Assembly: GCA_020630195.1 (NCBI GenBank)
Contig: JAHDBV010000009.1
Coordinates: 16,334-80,333, forward strand
Length of the DNA stretch: 64,000 nucleotides
Reading direction: 5' to 3'
Source: Acidimicrobiales bacterium
GTDB taxonomy: Bacteria; Actinomycetota; Acidimicrobiia; Acidimicrobiales; SZUA-35
How positions within the stretch are numbered: the stretch's first letter is position 1; every line of letters starts with the position of its first letter. A program made the position numbers and the translations under genes. Below the pieces are notes generated by a model. It saw nothing but the letters and a program-made list of their open reading frames with translations, ran no database searches and was not told the DNA's origin. Shown here one piece after another: positions 16,691-24,282 of this stretch.

Positions 16691-17677
16691 TCAGGTGAGG
16701 GCCCAGGTGGCCGCCACCGACGGCTCCCCGCCGTCGACCACCACCGCACGCTCTTCCTTCAACAGCGCGAGCAGGTGGCTGTAGACCGAGTTCGCCGCCG
16801 CCCGCCACAGGCGCTTGTCGACCGCGGCATACATCGACGGCACGAGATCCTTGATGGTGGTGGGCCCGGGCGTCAGGCCCTCGACGATCTGGGCTTCGCG
16901 GCTCCGTCGGTGATCGATGAACGACCGGACGTAGGTGCCGGGATCGGCCACGGCCGGCCCGTGGGTCGGCCAGTAGGTCGTGTCGTCGCGCTCGAGGAGC
17001 ACCTCGAGCGAACGCAGGTAGTCGACCAGATCGCCGTCGGGCGGCGAGATCACCGAGGTCGCCCAGGCCATCACGTGGTCACCGGTGAACAGCGTCTGTT
17101 CGGCGTCGAGGCCGAAGCAGACGTGGTTGGAGGTGTGGCCGGGGGTGTGCACGACGGAGACGTCGACCCCGGCGACGGTGATCGTGTCGCCGTGCTCCAC
17201 CCGCTCGTCGGGCACGAACCCGGTGTCGGGCCCCTCCCGGCGCAGCTCGTCGGGGGTCTCGTCCCACTGCTTCTTGAACTCGGCCTTCTCCTCGTCGGTG
17301 AAGTACTCGTCGAAGCTGATGTTCTCCATCGGGTGTTCGTCGGGCACGTCGCCGTGTGGACCGAACCCGTAGGTCGTGGCACCGGTGCGTGCGACGAGAT
17401 CGTCGACGCCGGCGGTGTGGTCGGTGTGGGTGTGGGTGACGAGGATCGATCCGATGGTCTCGTCGGGCCCGAGTGCGGCCTCGATGGCATCGAGATGCTC
17501 GGGCAGGGTGGGGCCCGGGTCGATCACGGCGACCTCTCCCGCACCGAGGAGGTACACCCCGGTGCCGGTGAAGGTGAACGGGTTGGGGTTCTTCGCCACC
17601 ACCCGCCGGATCGACGGGCTGAGACGGGTGCATTCGCCGTAGACCGGATCGAAGTCGCGGTCGTGCTGGATGGCCAT
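16691..17677 (-). CDS. MBL-fold metallo-hydrolase, LACTB2/glyoxalase-II-like
   Basis: 328 residues. The metal-binding signature THTHTDHT (82-88) gives His82, His84, Asp86 and His87. Further ligands are at HTPGHT and FTGDHV, and a C-terminal helical and winged domain contains TYWPTHGP. This is the arrangement of LACTB2-type hydrolases, which cleave thioesters or act as ribonucleases. It is the last gene of a run of four on this strand headed by selD, 9 bp after the small upstream ORF. A role in selenium or thiol metabolism is only suggested by this context. Confidence 0.82.
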   Translation of the reverse strand: MAIQHDRDFDPVYGECTRLSPSIRRVVAKNPNPFTFTGTGVYLLGAGEVAVIDPGPTLPEHLDAIEAALGPDETIGSILVTHTHTDHTAGVDDLVARTGATTYGFGPHGDVPDEHPMENISFDEYFTDEEKAEFKKQWDETPDELRREGPDTGFVPDERVEHGDTITVAGVDVSVVHTPGHTSNHVCFGLDAEQTLFTGDHVMAWATSVISPPDGDLVDYLRSLEVLLERDDTTYWPTHGPAVADPGTYVRSFIDHRRSREAQIVEGLTPGPTTIKDLVPSMYAAVDKRLWRAAANSVYSHLLALLKEERAVVVDGGEPSVAATWALT

Positions 17678-17686
17678 CGCGCCGGT

Positions 17687-17938
17687 CTAGAGGCGACCGC
17701 GCCGGTCCGGCAAGCCGACCACGAGACGACCGTCGCGTCGGAGCTCGAGTCGCAACCGGTGCTCACCCACCTCGAGCCACGAGATCCCGTCGCCGTGGCG
17801 GACGTCGTGGGCGCCGACCGTGGCGTCGAGCACGGGGCCGAGGCGGGCCACCGCCGACTCCATCAGGTGTCGGCGTTGACGCACCACCTCCGCGAGGTCG
17901 AGCTCGACCCAGTCGCCGGGACCGGTCCCGATCGTCAC
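17687..17938 (-). CDS. Small hypothetical protein in the selD operon
   Basis: 83 residues, not recognised. It begins MTIGTGPGDWVELDL and has a mixed alpha/beta composition with HGDGISWLEVGEH and a basic C-terminal end. The GTG start lies 7 bp after the thioesterase stop codon and the gene ends 9 bp before the MBL-fold gene, so translation is probably coupled. Codon bias matches its neighbours, which supports a real gene despite its length. No signal peptide or membrane segment is visible. Confidence 0.6.
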   Translation of the reverse strand: MTIGTGPGDWVELDLAEVVRQRRHLMESAVARLGPVLDATVGAHDVRHGDGISWLEVGEHRLRLELRRDGRLVVGLPDRRGRL

Positions 17939-17945
17939 CGGGGTG

Positions 17946-18380
17946 TCACCACGGGATCCCGTCGGGAGCGAGGAGCAGATCGAACGGTGCGAACAGTTCG
18001 GGGTCGGGACGGGTCGGGCGGCCGTCGGTGTCGGTGAGCCCGACACGGACCTCGGCGGTAACGAGGGTCCGCTCCCCCACCCGCACCCGCTGGGCCCAAC
18101 GCGACGACGCCCGTTTGGTCTCGACGACGGTCGTGTCGACCTGCACGGTCTCCCCGGCCACGGCCGCACCCCTGTAGCGGAACGCGATCTCGACGATCAC
18201 GAACTGGAAGCCACGGGCCGACACCTCGTGGAGCGGCAAGCCGACGGCGTCGAGGGCGGCGGTGCGGGCCACCTCGCAGTAGGTGACGTAGACGGCGTGA
18301 TTGACGTGGTTGTACGGGTCGAGCTCGTTGAAACGGACCTCGATGTCGGTCGTGTGGACGCCGTCGCTGATGCTGGTCAC
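17946..18380 (-). CDS. Acyl-CoA thioesterase, hotdog fold (4HBT)
   Basis: 144 residues. FNELDPYNHVNHAVY near 17-31 is the 4-hydroxybenzoyl-CoA thioesterase motif (D..NHVN..Y) whose Asp attacks or activates water against the thioester. The predicted hotdog sheet continues through FVIVEIAFRYRGAA. Acyl substrate is unknown. It is the second gene of the selD operon, 57 bp behind selD and 7 bp ahead of the 83-residue ORF. The GTG start (MTSISDGVHTTDIEVRF) is the only reasonable one. Confidence 0.85.
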   Translation of the reverse strand: MTSISDGVHTTDIEVRFNELDPYNHVNHAVYVTYCEVARTAALDAVGLPLHEVSARGFQFVIVEIAFRYRGAAVAGETVQVDTTVVETKRASSRWAQRVRVGERTLVTAEVRVGLTDTDGRPTRPDPELFAPFDLLLAPDGIPW

Positions 18381-18419
18381 ACCCGTTCGACCACCCGCAC
18401 CGGCGAAACGTCACCAACC

Positions 18420-18469
18420 CCGTCGGGGCCGGCTCGTTCAGGCCAGGGTGATCCGACCGGCCCCGTCGG
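18420..18469 (-). terminator. Long hairpin across the selD stop codon
   Basis: Two 13-nt arms (18420-18432 and 18457-18469) are complementary with a single mismatch, and the 24-nt loop contains the selD stop codon. It could attenuate transcription between selD and the thioesterase gene or protect the transcript end. There is no U tract. Confidence 0.35.
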
Positions 18470-19466
18470 TGACGGTGCCGATGATCGCCGCGGCGTGGCC
18501 ACTCGTGGCGAGCGCCGCCACCATCTCGTCGGCCGCATCGGGATCGACACCGACGACGAGCCCGCCCGAGGTCTGGGCATCGGCACACAGCAGGGCGTCG
18601 TCCTCGGAGCGGGCGCCCCGGTCGAGCTGGTCGCCGACGTGGGCGAGGTTCCGGCGGGTCCCGCCGGGCACGACACCCTCGGCGATGAGTTCGCGGACCG
18701 TCGGCAGCACGGGGATGGCGTCGACGTCGAGGGTGACGTCGACCGCCGATTCCACTGCCGCCCGGCCGAGATGCCCGAGCAGTCCGAACCCGGTGACGTC
18801 GGTCCCGCCGGAGACCCCGGCGTCGACCGCGAGGCGGGCGGCCTCTGCGTTGAGTCGGGTCATCGACGACACGGCGACGGCGACGGCGGCCTCGTCGGCG
18901 ACGGCGGCCTTGATGGCCGTGGCCAACACCCCGATGCCGAGGGCCTTGGTGAGCACGAGTCGTTGGCCGGAGCGGAGCCCGGCATTGGTGATGAGCTGAT
19001 CCGGCGCCACCTCACCCACCACGGCGAAGCCGAACTTCGGTTCCGGATCGTCGACGGTGTGTCCACCGGCGATCACGAAGCCCCCGTCGAGTGCGATGTC
19101 CTGGGCGCCGAGCAGCACGTCGCCGAGGAGGTCGTTGGAGAGCTCGTCGGAGTTCCAGCCCACGAGGTTGAGCGCGAGGATCGGGCGCCCGCCCATGGCG
19201 TAGACGTCGGAGACCGCGTTGGCCGCGGCGATCCGACCCCACAGTCGGGCGTCGTCGACGAGGGGGGTGATGAAGTCGGCCGTGACCACGAGCGCGCGGT
19301 CGTCGTCGAGGCGCCACACGGCGGCGTCGTCGCCGGTGGTGGCGTCGACCAGGAGTCGGTCGTCATCGATGGGTTGCAGGCGGCGCAGCACGTGCGCCAG
19401 ATCGCCGGGGGCGAGCTTGCAGGCTCAACCGGCGCCGTGGCTGAACTGGGTCAGTCGTCGTGTCAT
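18438..19466 (-). CDS. selD: Selenide, water dikinase, itself a selenoprotein (in-frame UGA)
   Basis: Makes selenophosphate from selenide and ATP, the selenium donor for selenocysteine. Read through a TGA at codon 14 (19425-19427) the protein is 342 residues and starts MTRRLTQFSHGAGUACKLAP. This is the canonical SelD N-terminus, in which the U/C and the following Lys are catalytic. Downstream are AGGHTVDD and the aminoimidazole-ribonucleotide-synthetase-like ATP-binding and C-terminal domains. Without readthrough the first usable start (GTG at 19391) would delete the active site, so recoding is far more likely than a start there. ATG at 19466 has a strong ribosome binding site, GGAGGAGGTGA, and TACGAT upstream. 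It heads a four-gene operon and is divergent from an alpha/beta hydrolase. Confidence 0.93.
19382..19427 (-). promoter_or_regulatory. Candidate bacterial SECIS after the selD UGA
   Basis: From the UGA (19425-19427), a 6-bp stem GGCGCA/UGCGCC (19382-19398) with loop CGUGC starts about 26 nt downstream, placing the loop about 33 nt from the UGA. That is within the range for bacterial SECIS elements, which usually have a G early in the loop. A competing UCGCC/GGCGA hairpin nearer the UGA is also possible, so the fold is uncertain. Confidence 0.45.
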
Positions 19467-19518
19467 CTGCGTCACCTCCTCCCGGTGGTTCCCGCCCGCT
19501 CCGACGGCGGGCCTGGTG

Positions 19519-19528
19519 ATCGTACGCT
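19519..19528. promoter_or_regulatory. Overlapping divergent -10 hexamers for selD and the alpha/beta hydrolase
   Basis: TACGCT on the plus strand (19523-19528) is 6 nt before the hydrolase ATG. TACGAT on the minus strand (19519-19524) serves selD with a leader of about 45 nt. The two share the central GTA/TAC, so polymerase binding on one strand should exclude the other. Confidence 0.5.
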
Positions 19529-19534
19529 GCGGAC

Positions 19535-20308
19535 ATGAACCCCGGTGCGCCAGATCCTCATCCCCACACCTTCGTCGGCAGCCGTGGGGCGGAGCTGGTG
19601 GGCATGCTGCACCGCCCGGCCGGCCCGGCCAAGGGCTCGGTGCTGCTCGCGCACTGCTTCACCTGTTCGAAGGACATCTTCACGATGACCCGTCTGGCGA
19701 AGGGCCTCGCCGAGGCCGGCTACGTGGCGTTCCGCTTCGACTTCACCGGTCGGGGCGAGTCGGGTGGTGACTTCGCCGACAAGACCGTGTCGGGCAACGT
19801 GGGCGACCTCGTGCGTGCCGCCACCGCCCTCATCACCGAGAACGTCGGCCCGTGTGTGATGATCGGCCACTCCCTCGGCGGAGCCGCCGTGCTGCTCGCC
19901 GCCGAGCGCATCAAGACCGTGACCGAGGTGATCACGGTGGCGGCACCGAGCGACGTCGCCCACGTGACCCATCTGTTCGCCGACGATCTCGAACGCCTCC
20001 GGGAGCAGGGCCGCACCGAGGTGTGCATCACGGGGCGGACCTTCGAGCTCGACCACGGCTTCGTCGAGGACCTCGCCGAGCACGACGTGTTGGCCGCCGC
20101 CGCGGCACTCGACCGTCCCTATCTCGCCATCCACGCCACCGACGACGACGTGGTGTCGTTCGAGAACGCCGAGGCGTTGATCGCCGCCGCGTCGGAACCG
20201 AAGCAGCTCCTGGCGCTCGACTCGGGTGGCCACATGTTCGGACCGCGTGACGCGTCCGACGCCGTGCTCGCCGGCATCCTGGCGTTCCTCGACGACCACC
20301 GGGGATGA
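19535..20308 (+). CDS. Alpha/beta hydrolase
   Basis: 257 residues. The nucleophile elbow is GHSLGG near 110; the oxyanion segment HCFTCSKD near 47 contains two Cys; DFTGRGES follows strand 4; the acid lies in HATDDDVV and the catalytic His in SGGHMF near the end. The N-terminal half is similar to hydrolases that occur fused to OsmC peroxidase domains, but no OsmC domain is present here. The start is leaderless, 6 nt after TACGCT, and shares its promoter region with selD. Substrate unknown. Confidence 0.82.
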   Translation: MNPGAPDPHPHTFVGSRGAELVGMLHRPAGPAKGSVLLAHCFTCSKDIFTMTRLAKGLAEAGYVAFRFDFTGRGESGGDFADKTVSGNVGDLVRAATALITENVGPCVMIGHSLGGAAVLLAAERIKTVTEVITVAAPSDVAHVTHLFADDLERLREQGRTEVCITGRTFELDHGFVEDLAEHDVLAAAAALDRPYLAIHATDDDVVSFENAEALIAAASEPKQLLALDSGGHMFGPRDASDAVLAGILAFLDDHRG

Positions 20309-20327
20309 CCCCGGGCGCCCGCCACGA

Positions 20328-21167
20328 TCAGGCGGCGGGTTTCGTCGCCAGGATCGAGAACTGCAGCGGCACCCGATGGCGCTCGTCGGCGGGCAGGCGG
20401 AACACCTCGCCGTCGGCCTCCATCCAGGAGAAGAACTTCCAGTCGAGATGGTCGTACTCGGCCACGGCGGTGATCGTGAGCCCCGCATCGAGCAGGGCCT
20501 GGATGATCGAGCCCAGCGAGTGCGTCCACTCGTAGCTCACGGAGTGCTCGAGGGTCGCCGAGCCCTCGTAGCTGGTGGCGTGGTCGAACCGGTTCGGGCG
20601 TCCGCTCGGCAGGTAGTCGTAGCGGACCGAGTAGACGCCGTCGTCGCGGTCGTCGTCGAGGCTGTAGAGCATCGGGTGCCCGTCACGGATGAAGAACCGA
20701 CCACCGGGGCGCACGAACCCGGCCACGATGCGGGCCCACTCGACGATGTCGGGCAACCAGCAGATCGTGCCGACGCTCGTGTAGACGAGATCGAAGTCGC
20801 CCTCGACGTGCGCCGGGGCGTCGTAGAGGTCGCATTCGACGTAGTCGATGTCGAGACCCGTCTCCTCGGCGAAGCCCCGGGCCGCGGCGAGCGCCTCCGG
20901 GGAGAAGTCGACGCCGGTCGTCCGGGCCCCGAGACGCGCCCAGGACAGGGTGTCGGTCCCGATGTGGCACTGGAGGTGCAACAGATCGAGCCCGTCGACG
21001 TCGCCGAGGATCTCGGCATCGTGGGACACGACCTTCGTCAGACGATCCGGCGCCGCGAGCAGCGGGGCGATCGCGTAGCCGTCCGGAGCGATGTGGCCGG
21101 CGACGCGGTCGTTCCAGTTGGCCAGGTTGGCGGCCCGCTCGGCGTCGAACCCGATGGCGTCGCTCAT
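20328..21167 (-). CDS. SAM-dependent methyltransferase
   Basis: 279 residues. Motif I is LLHLQCHIGTDTL (about 63-75), an unusual QCHIGTD form seen in a group of class I methyltransferases, followed by GVDFSPEAL and the motif IV region DFDLVYTSVGTICWL. The C-terminal part with FSWMEADGEVFRLP fits the same group. The start overlaps the stop of the upstream LOG-family gene as ATGA, so the two are translationally coupled. Substrate unknown. Confidence 0.78.
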   Translation of the reverse strand: MSDAIGFDAERAANLANWNDRVAGHIAPDGYAIAPLLAAPDRLTKVVSHDAEILGDVDGLDLLHLQCHIGTDTLSWARLGARTTGVDFSPEALAAARGFAEETGLDIDYVECDLYDAPAHVEGDFDLVYTSVGTICWLPDIVEWARIVAGFVRPGGRFFIRDGHPMLYSLDDDRDDGVYSVRYDYLPSGRPNRFDHATSYEGSATLEHSVSYEWTHSLGSIIQALLDAGLTITAVAEYDHLDWKFFSWMEADGEVFRLPADERHRVPLQFSILATKPAA

Positions 21168-22132
21168 CGGTCGGCGTCGAGCAGCTCGACGACCTCGGCC
21201 ACGTCGGCCACCCGATGCACCCGGTCGCTGCCGGGGCGTGGCCGGCCCTCGTGGTCGACGAAGACGGCCCGCAACGCGGCTTCGAGGCCCGAACGCGACC
21301 ACCACTCCGGATCGTCGGGTGGGTCGAGCAGGATCATCGGCGACGGGGCGCCGACGGTGCGGTAGGCGTTCTGCGCCGCGTCCTGGAACAGCTCCTGGGC
21401 CGTGCCGGGACCACCCTTGGTGAACACGATGCCGCTCGTGCAGATGGCGAGCAGACCGTCCTCGCGCACCGAGTTGGCGAAGTACTTGGCGATGTCGGTG
21501 GCGAACGGGTTGGTCGGCTCGTGCCCGTAGAACCAGGTCGGCACGGCGAGGCTCGTGGTGGGGTCGGCCAGTTCGGCAGCGACCTCGAGTGCGGCCGCGG
21601 CGAACCCGTCACCATCGTCGTAGAAGGTCGGGCTCGCCCCGAGGCGGGCGAGCCACCCGTCGAGCGCCGCCCGATCGACCGCACTGGCCGCCGCGCCGAG
21701 GTTGGCGGCCTCCATCGCGCCCGGGCCGCCGCCGGTGGTGAGGCAGTACCCCGCGGCGGCCACGGCCGCGCCGAGCTCGACGGCCTGGGTGTACCCGGCG
21801 CTGCCGCGCTGGAGGGCGTGACCCCCCATCACGCCGACGAGGCGGCGACCGGCACGGAACTCGTCGAGTGCCACGGTCATCCCGTGGTCGTGCAGCCGGT
21901 GGGCGAGGGCGGCGGCCGGCGGGACGGGCGGGCGGCCCGAGACCTCCGCCTGGAGATAGATCGCCCAGTCGACGGTGGCCTCGAGGCCCCCGTCGTCGAA
22001 CCCGGCGTAGAGGTCGTCGGGCCGGTAGAGCCGGTCGGGTGTGGTCTCGAAGGGGCGGGGGCCGAGGAGATCGTCGAGCCGGTCGAGCACGGCGTCGATC
22101 TCGGGGCGCCAGGAGGGGGAGGCGTGGTTCAC
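21164..22132 (-). CDS. LOG/TIGR00730-type Rossmann nucleotide-binding protein
   Basis: 322 residues, longer than the roughly 190 of simple LOG phosphoribohydrolases because of an N-terminal helical extension of about 100 residues. The family motifs are present: TTGGGPGAMEAAN and, in place of PGGxGTxxE, KGGPGTAQELF. LOG proteins release cytokinin-type bases from nucleoside 5'-monophosphates; whether this longer form does so is unknown. The GTG at 22132 lies 7 nt after CAGACT (22140-22145, complement), a leaderless start. It overlaps the methyltransferase gene by 4 nt. Confidence 0.72.
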   Translation of the reverse strand: MNHASPSWRPEIDAVLDRLDDLLGPRPFETTPDRLYRPDDLYAGFDDGGLEATVDWAIYLQAEVSGRPPVPPAAALAHRLHDHGMTVALDEFRAGRRLVGVMGGHALQRGSAGYTQAVELGAAVAAAGYCLTTGGGPGAMEAANLGAAASAVDRAALDGWLARLGASPTFYDDGDGFAAAALEVAAELADPTTSLAVPTWFYGHEPTNPFATDIAKYFANSVREDGLLAICTSGIVFTKGGPGTAQELFQDAAQNAYRTVGAPSPMILLDPPDDPEWWSRSGLEAALRAVFVDHEGRPRPGSDRVHRVADVAEVVELLDADR

Positions 22133-22139
22133 ACCTCCG

Positions 22140-22145
22140 AGTCTG
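22140..22145 (-). promoter_or_regulatory. -10 hexamer that fixes the LOG-family start
   Basis: CAGACT, 7 nt before the GTG. The GGAGG between them is too close to the GTG to act as a normal ribosome binding site. Confidence 0.5.
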
Positions 22146-22191
22146 CCAACTCCGCGGCGACGAACCGGATCGGCGCCGGATCGATGCCCGG

Positions 22192-23223
22192 TCAGCCCGC
22201 CGGGGCCGGCGCGCCGGGCAGCGCGGTCGAGCGCCGCACGATCAGTGCCGTGTCGAGGATCTCGTGTGCCGGCCCGGCATCGGGCTCGGACAGGGCGAGC
22301 ATCACCAGGCGGGCGGCCTTGGCCCCGATCTCGTCCACCCGCTGGCGCACCGTGGTGAGTCCGAACGCCTCGGCGACGTCGTGGTCGTCGACCCCGACCA
22401 CCGACAGCTGCTCGGGGCACGACCAGCCGAGTTGGCGGGCCCCGTCGATGGCGCCGAAGGCCATCTCGTCCGACATGCAGAACACCGCAGTCGGCGGCTC
22501 GGGGTCGGCGAGCATCTCGATCACGGCTTCCCGCCCGCCCTGGAGCATGAACCCGCCGGAGCGGATCCGACTCGGCGGGAGGTCGATCCCGGCCTCGGTG
22601 AGTGCGGCCACCGCACCGGCCCGGCGACCCGTCGGTGCCTTGAAGCCGACGTCGAAGTGGGGGTAGCCGCCGATCACCCCGATGTCGCGGTGTCCGAGCT
22701 CGAGGAGGTGCTCGACCGCGAGGCGGCCGACGTTCATGTCGTCGATCCGCACCGACGAGAAGCACGGCGTCGTGGTGCCGACGGTGACGATGCGAGCCCC
22801 CGCGTGGAGCAGGCGATCGGCCTCGCCGTCGGTCATGCCGATGTCGATCATCACCGCGGCGTCGCAGCGACCCCACCAGGCGCCACGACCACTCAGGAAC
22901 CGACGGCGGTGCTCATCGGTGGGCACGACGTACAACGACACGTCGAACCCGGCCTCGTTGGCGAGGGTCTCGATGCCGGCCACGACCTTGGCCGAGTACC
23001 AGGCGTCGAGCACGGGCACCGCGATCGCGATCGTCGCCGTCCGGCCGACGGCCAGACGCGAGGCCCGCGGGTCGACGACGTAGTCGAGCTGCTCGGCGGC
23101 CTCCCGGACCCGTCGCCGGGTGGAGTCGGCGACGTTCGGCATGTCCCGCAACGCCCGCGACACCGTCGCCACGGAGACGCCGGCGGCGGCCGCCACGTCT
23201 TCGATGGTCACGGGTCGAGCCAC
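22192..23223 (-). CDS. LacI-family transcriptional regulator
   Basis: 343 residues. The N-terminal helix-turn-helix and hinge (MARPVTIEDVAAAAGVSVAT, then VSRAL and RVREAAEQLDY) is followed by a periplasmic-binding-protein-like sugar-sensing domain ending in a typical dimer region. The GTG start has an AAGGAG ribosome binding site 4 nt upstream. A LacI-type operator lies 23 bp before the start, so it probably represses itself. The gene upstream on the same strand is an aldo/keto reductase; no sugar transporter is nearby, so its effector and other targets cannot be deduced. Confidence 0.88.
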   Translation of the reverse strand: MARPVTIEDVAAAAGVSVATVSRALRDMPNVADSTRRRVREAAEQLDYVVDPRASRLAVGRTATIAIAVPVLDAWYSAKVVAGIETLANEAGFDVSLYVVPTDEHRRRFLSGRGAWWGRCDAAVMIDIGMTDGEADRLLHAGARIVTVGTTTPCFSSVRIDDMNVGRLAVEHLLELGHRDIGVIGGYPHFDVGFKAPTGRRAGAVAALTEAGIDLPPSRIRSGGFMLQGGREAVIEMLADPEPPTAVFCMSDEMAFGAIDGARQLGWSCPEQLSVVGVDDHDVAEAFGLTTVRQRVDEIGAKAARLVMLALSEPDAGPAHEILDTALIVRRSTALPGAPAPAG

Positions 23224-23245
23224 GGTGCTCCTTGCGCACGGTCGA

Positions 23246-23259
23246 TGAAAGCGGTTGCA
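23246..23259. promoter_or_regulatory. LacI-family operator
   Basis: TGAAAGCGGTTGCA is an imperfect 14-bp palindrome with a central CG and matching half-sites at 5 of 7 positions. It fits the cre-like consensus TGNNANCGNTNNCA bound by LacI/GalR-family proteins. It is 23 bp upstream of the lacI-type gene, the usual place for autorepression. Confidence 0.7.
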
Positions 23260-23305
23260 ATCTACCGATCGGCGCAGGTGGCGTCAGATTGACTCCCGCC
23301 GTCGC

Positions 23306-24202
23306 TCAGGGCAGCGGCTGGCCCTGGGACGCCTCGATGATGTCGTAGACGTCGTTGCGGTCGAGCGTGACGTTCGCGGCGGTCATCATGTCGGCCAACC
23401 GGTCGGGGTTCTGCGAGCCGAGCAGCGGGATCACGCGGGCCGGATGGCTCAACACGAAGGCGACGCAGATCGCGGCACGAGACACACCCTCCCGCTCGGC
23501 GAGCCCGTCGAGGACCTCGATCAGTGCCGGTGGCACGTCGACACCGGTGGCGAGCCGGCCGCCGGCGAGGGGGCTCCACGCGAGCGGAACCGTGCCGTGC
23601 TGCATGGCCCGGTCGAACGTGCCGTCACGCATCGGGTCGAGGTGGGCCGGGGAGAACTGGGGCTGGTCCGTGACGAGCGGCGCCTCGAGATGGTGGCGGA
23701 GGGCGTCGGTCTGCTCGATCGTGAAGTTGGAGACCCCGATCTCACGGATCTTGCCCTCGGCGACGAGCGCATCGAGGGTCTCGGCCAGGGCGGCCGGGTG
23801 CGTGAACATGTCCGGCCGATGGATCTGGTAGAGATCGATCGTGTCAGTCTGGAGCCGGCGGAGCGACGCCTCGACGGCCGAACGCAGGTAGGCGTCGGAC
23901 GAGTCGTAGGGAAGCGGCGGCATGATCCCGCCCTTGGTGGCGAGCACCATCCGGTCCCGCAGGCCGGGCGTGGCGGCCAGCACGTTGCCCATGATCTCCT
24001 CGACCTGCCCGAAGGCGGTCCCGCCCCAGTCGAGGCCGTACACGTCGGCCGTGTCGATCAGGTTCAGGCCGAGGTCAAGCGCCGTCTCCAGCACCCCCCG
24101 GGCGGTGTCGACGTCGCCGTCGGTGAAGCGCCAGCACCCGAAGGCGAAGGCGCCGACGGTGAACTGGCCGATGGTGCGATCCGAGGTGTCGACGAGCGTC
24201 AT
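23306..24202 (-). CDS. Aldo/keto reductase
   Basis: 298 residues, a (beta/alpha)8 NADPH-dependent carbonyl reductase. Catalytic tetrad visible: Asp50 and Tyr55 in LIDTADVYG, Lys in VLATKGG, His in YQIHRPD. GVSNFTIEQ and WSPLAGG are further family motifs, and the YdhF-like GSQNPDRL motif binds the cofactor phosphate. The start is leaderless, with TAGCGT 6 nt upstream (24209-24214, complement). It precedes the LacI-family gene by 82 bp on the same strand. Substrate unknown. Confidence 0.9.
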   Translation of the reverse strand: MTLVDTSDRTIGQFTVGAFAFGCWRFTDGDVDTARGVLETALDLGLNLIDTADVYGLDWGGTAFGQVEEIMGNVLAATPGLRDRMVLATKGGIMPPLPYDSSDAYLRSAVEASLRRLQTDTIDLYQIHRPDMFTHPAALAETLDALVAEGKIREIGVSNFTIEQTDALRHHLEAPLVTDQPQFSPAHLDPMRDGTFDRAMQHGTVPLAWSPLAGGRLATGVDVPPALIEVLDGLAEREGVSRAAICVAFVLSHPARVIPLLGSQNPDRLADMMTAANVTLDRNDVYDIIEASQGQPLP

Positions 24203-24282
24203 GACGCCACGCTACCCAGGTGACGACGCGGCGGAGACCGGGCCGCGGCCCGGTCTCCGTCGGTGCCGGGAGATCCCGCGGA

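Noticed and set aside
13825..16749. A 974-residue open frame antisense to serB, the helicase and the methyltransferase
   Set aside because: GC-rich shadow frame; composition is that of the reverse frame of Asp/Arg/Gly-rich coding sequence and three well-identified genes occupy the other strand.
18438..19391. SelD as a 317-residue protein starting at GTG 19391
   Set aside because: It would lack the catalytic U/C and Lys and has no ribosome binding site, while the longer recoded form has both.
20311..20321. CGGGCGCCCG palindrome between convergent genes as a terminator
   Set aside because: Ten bases without a loop cannot form a useful hairpin.
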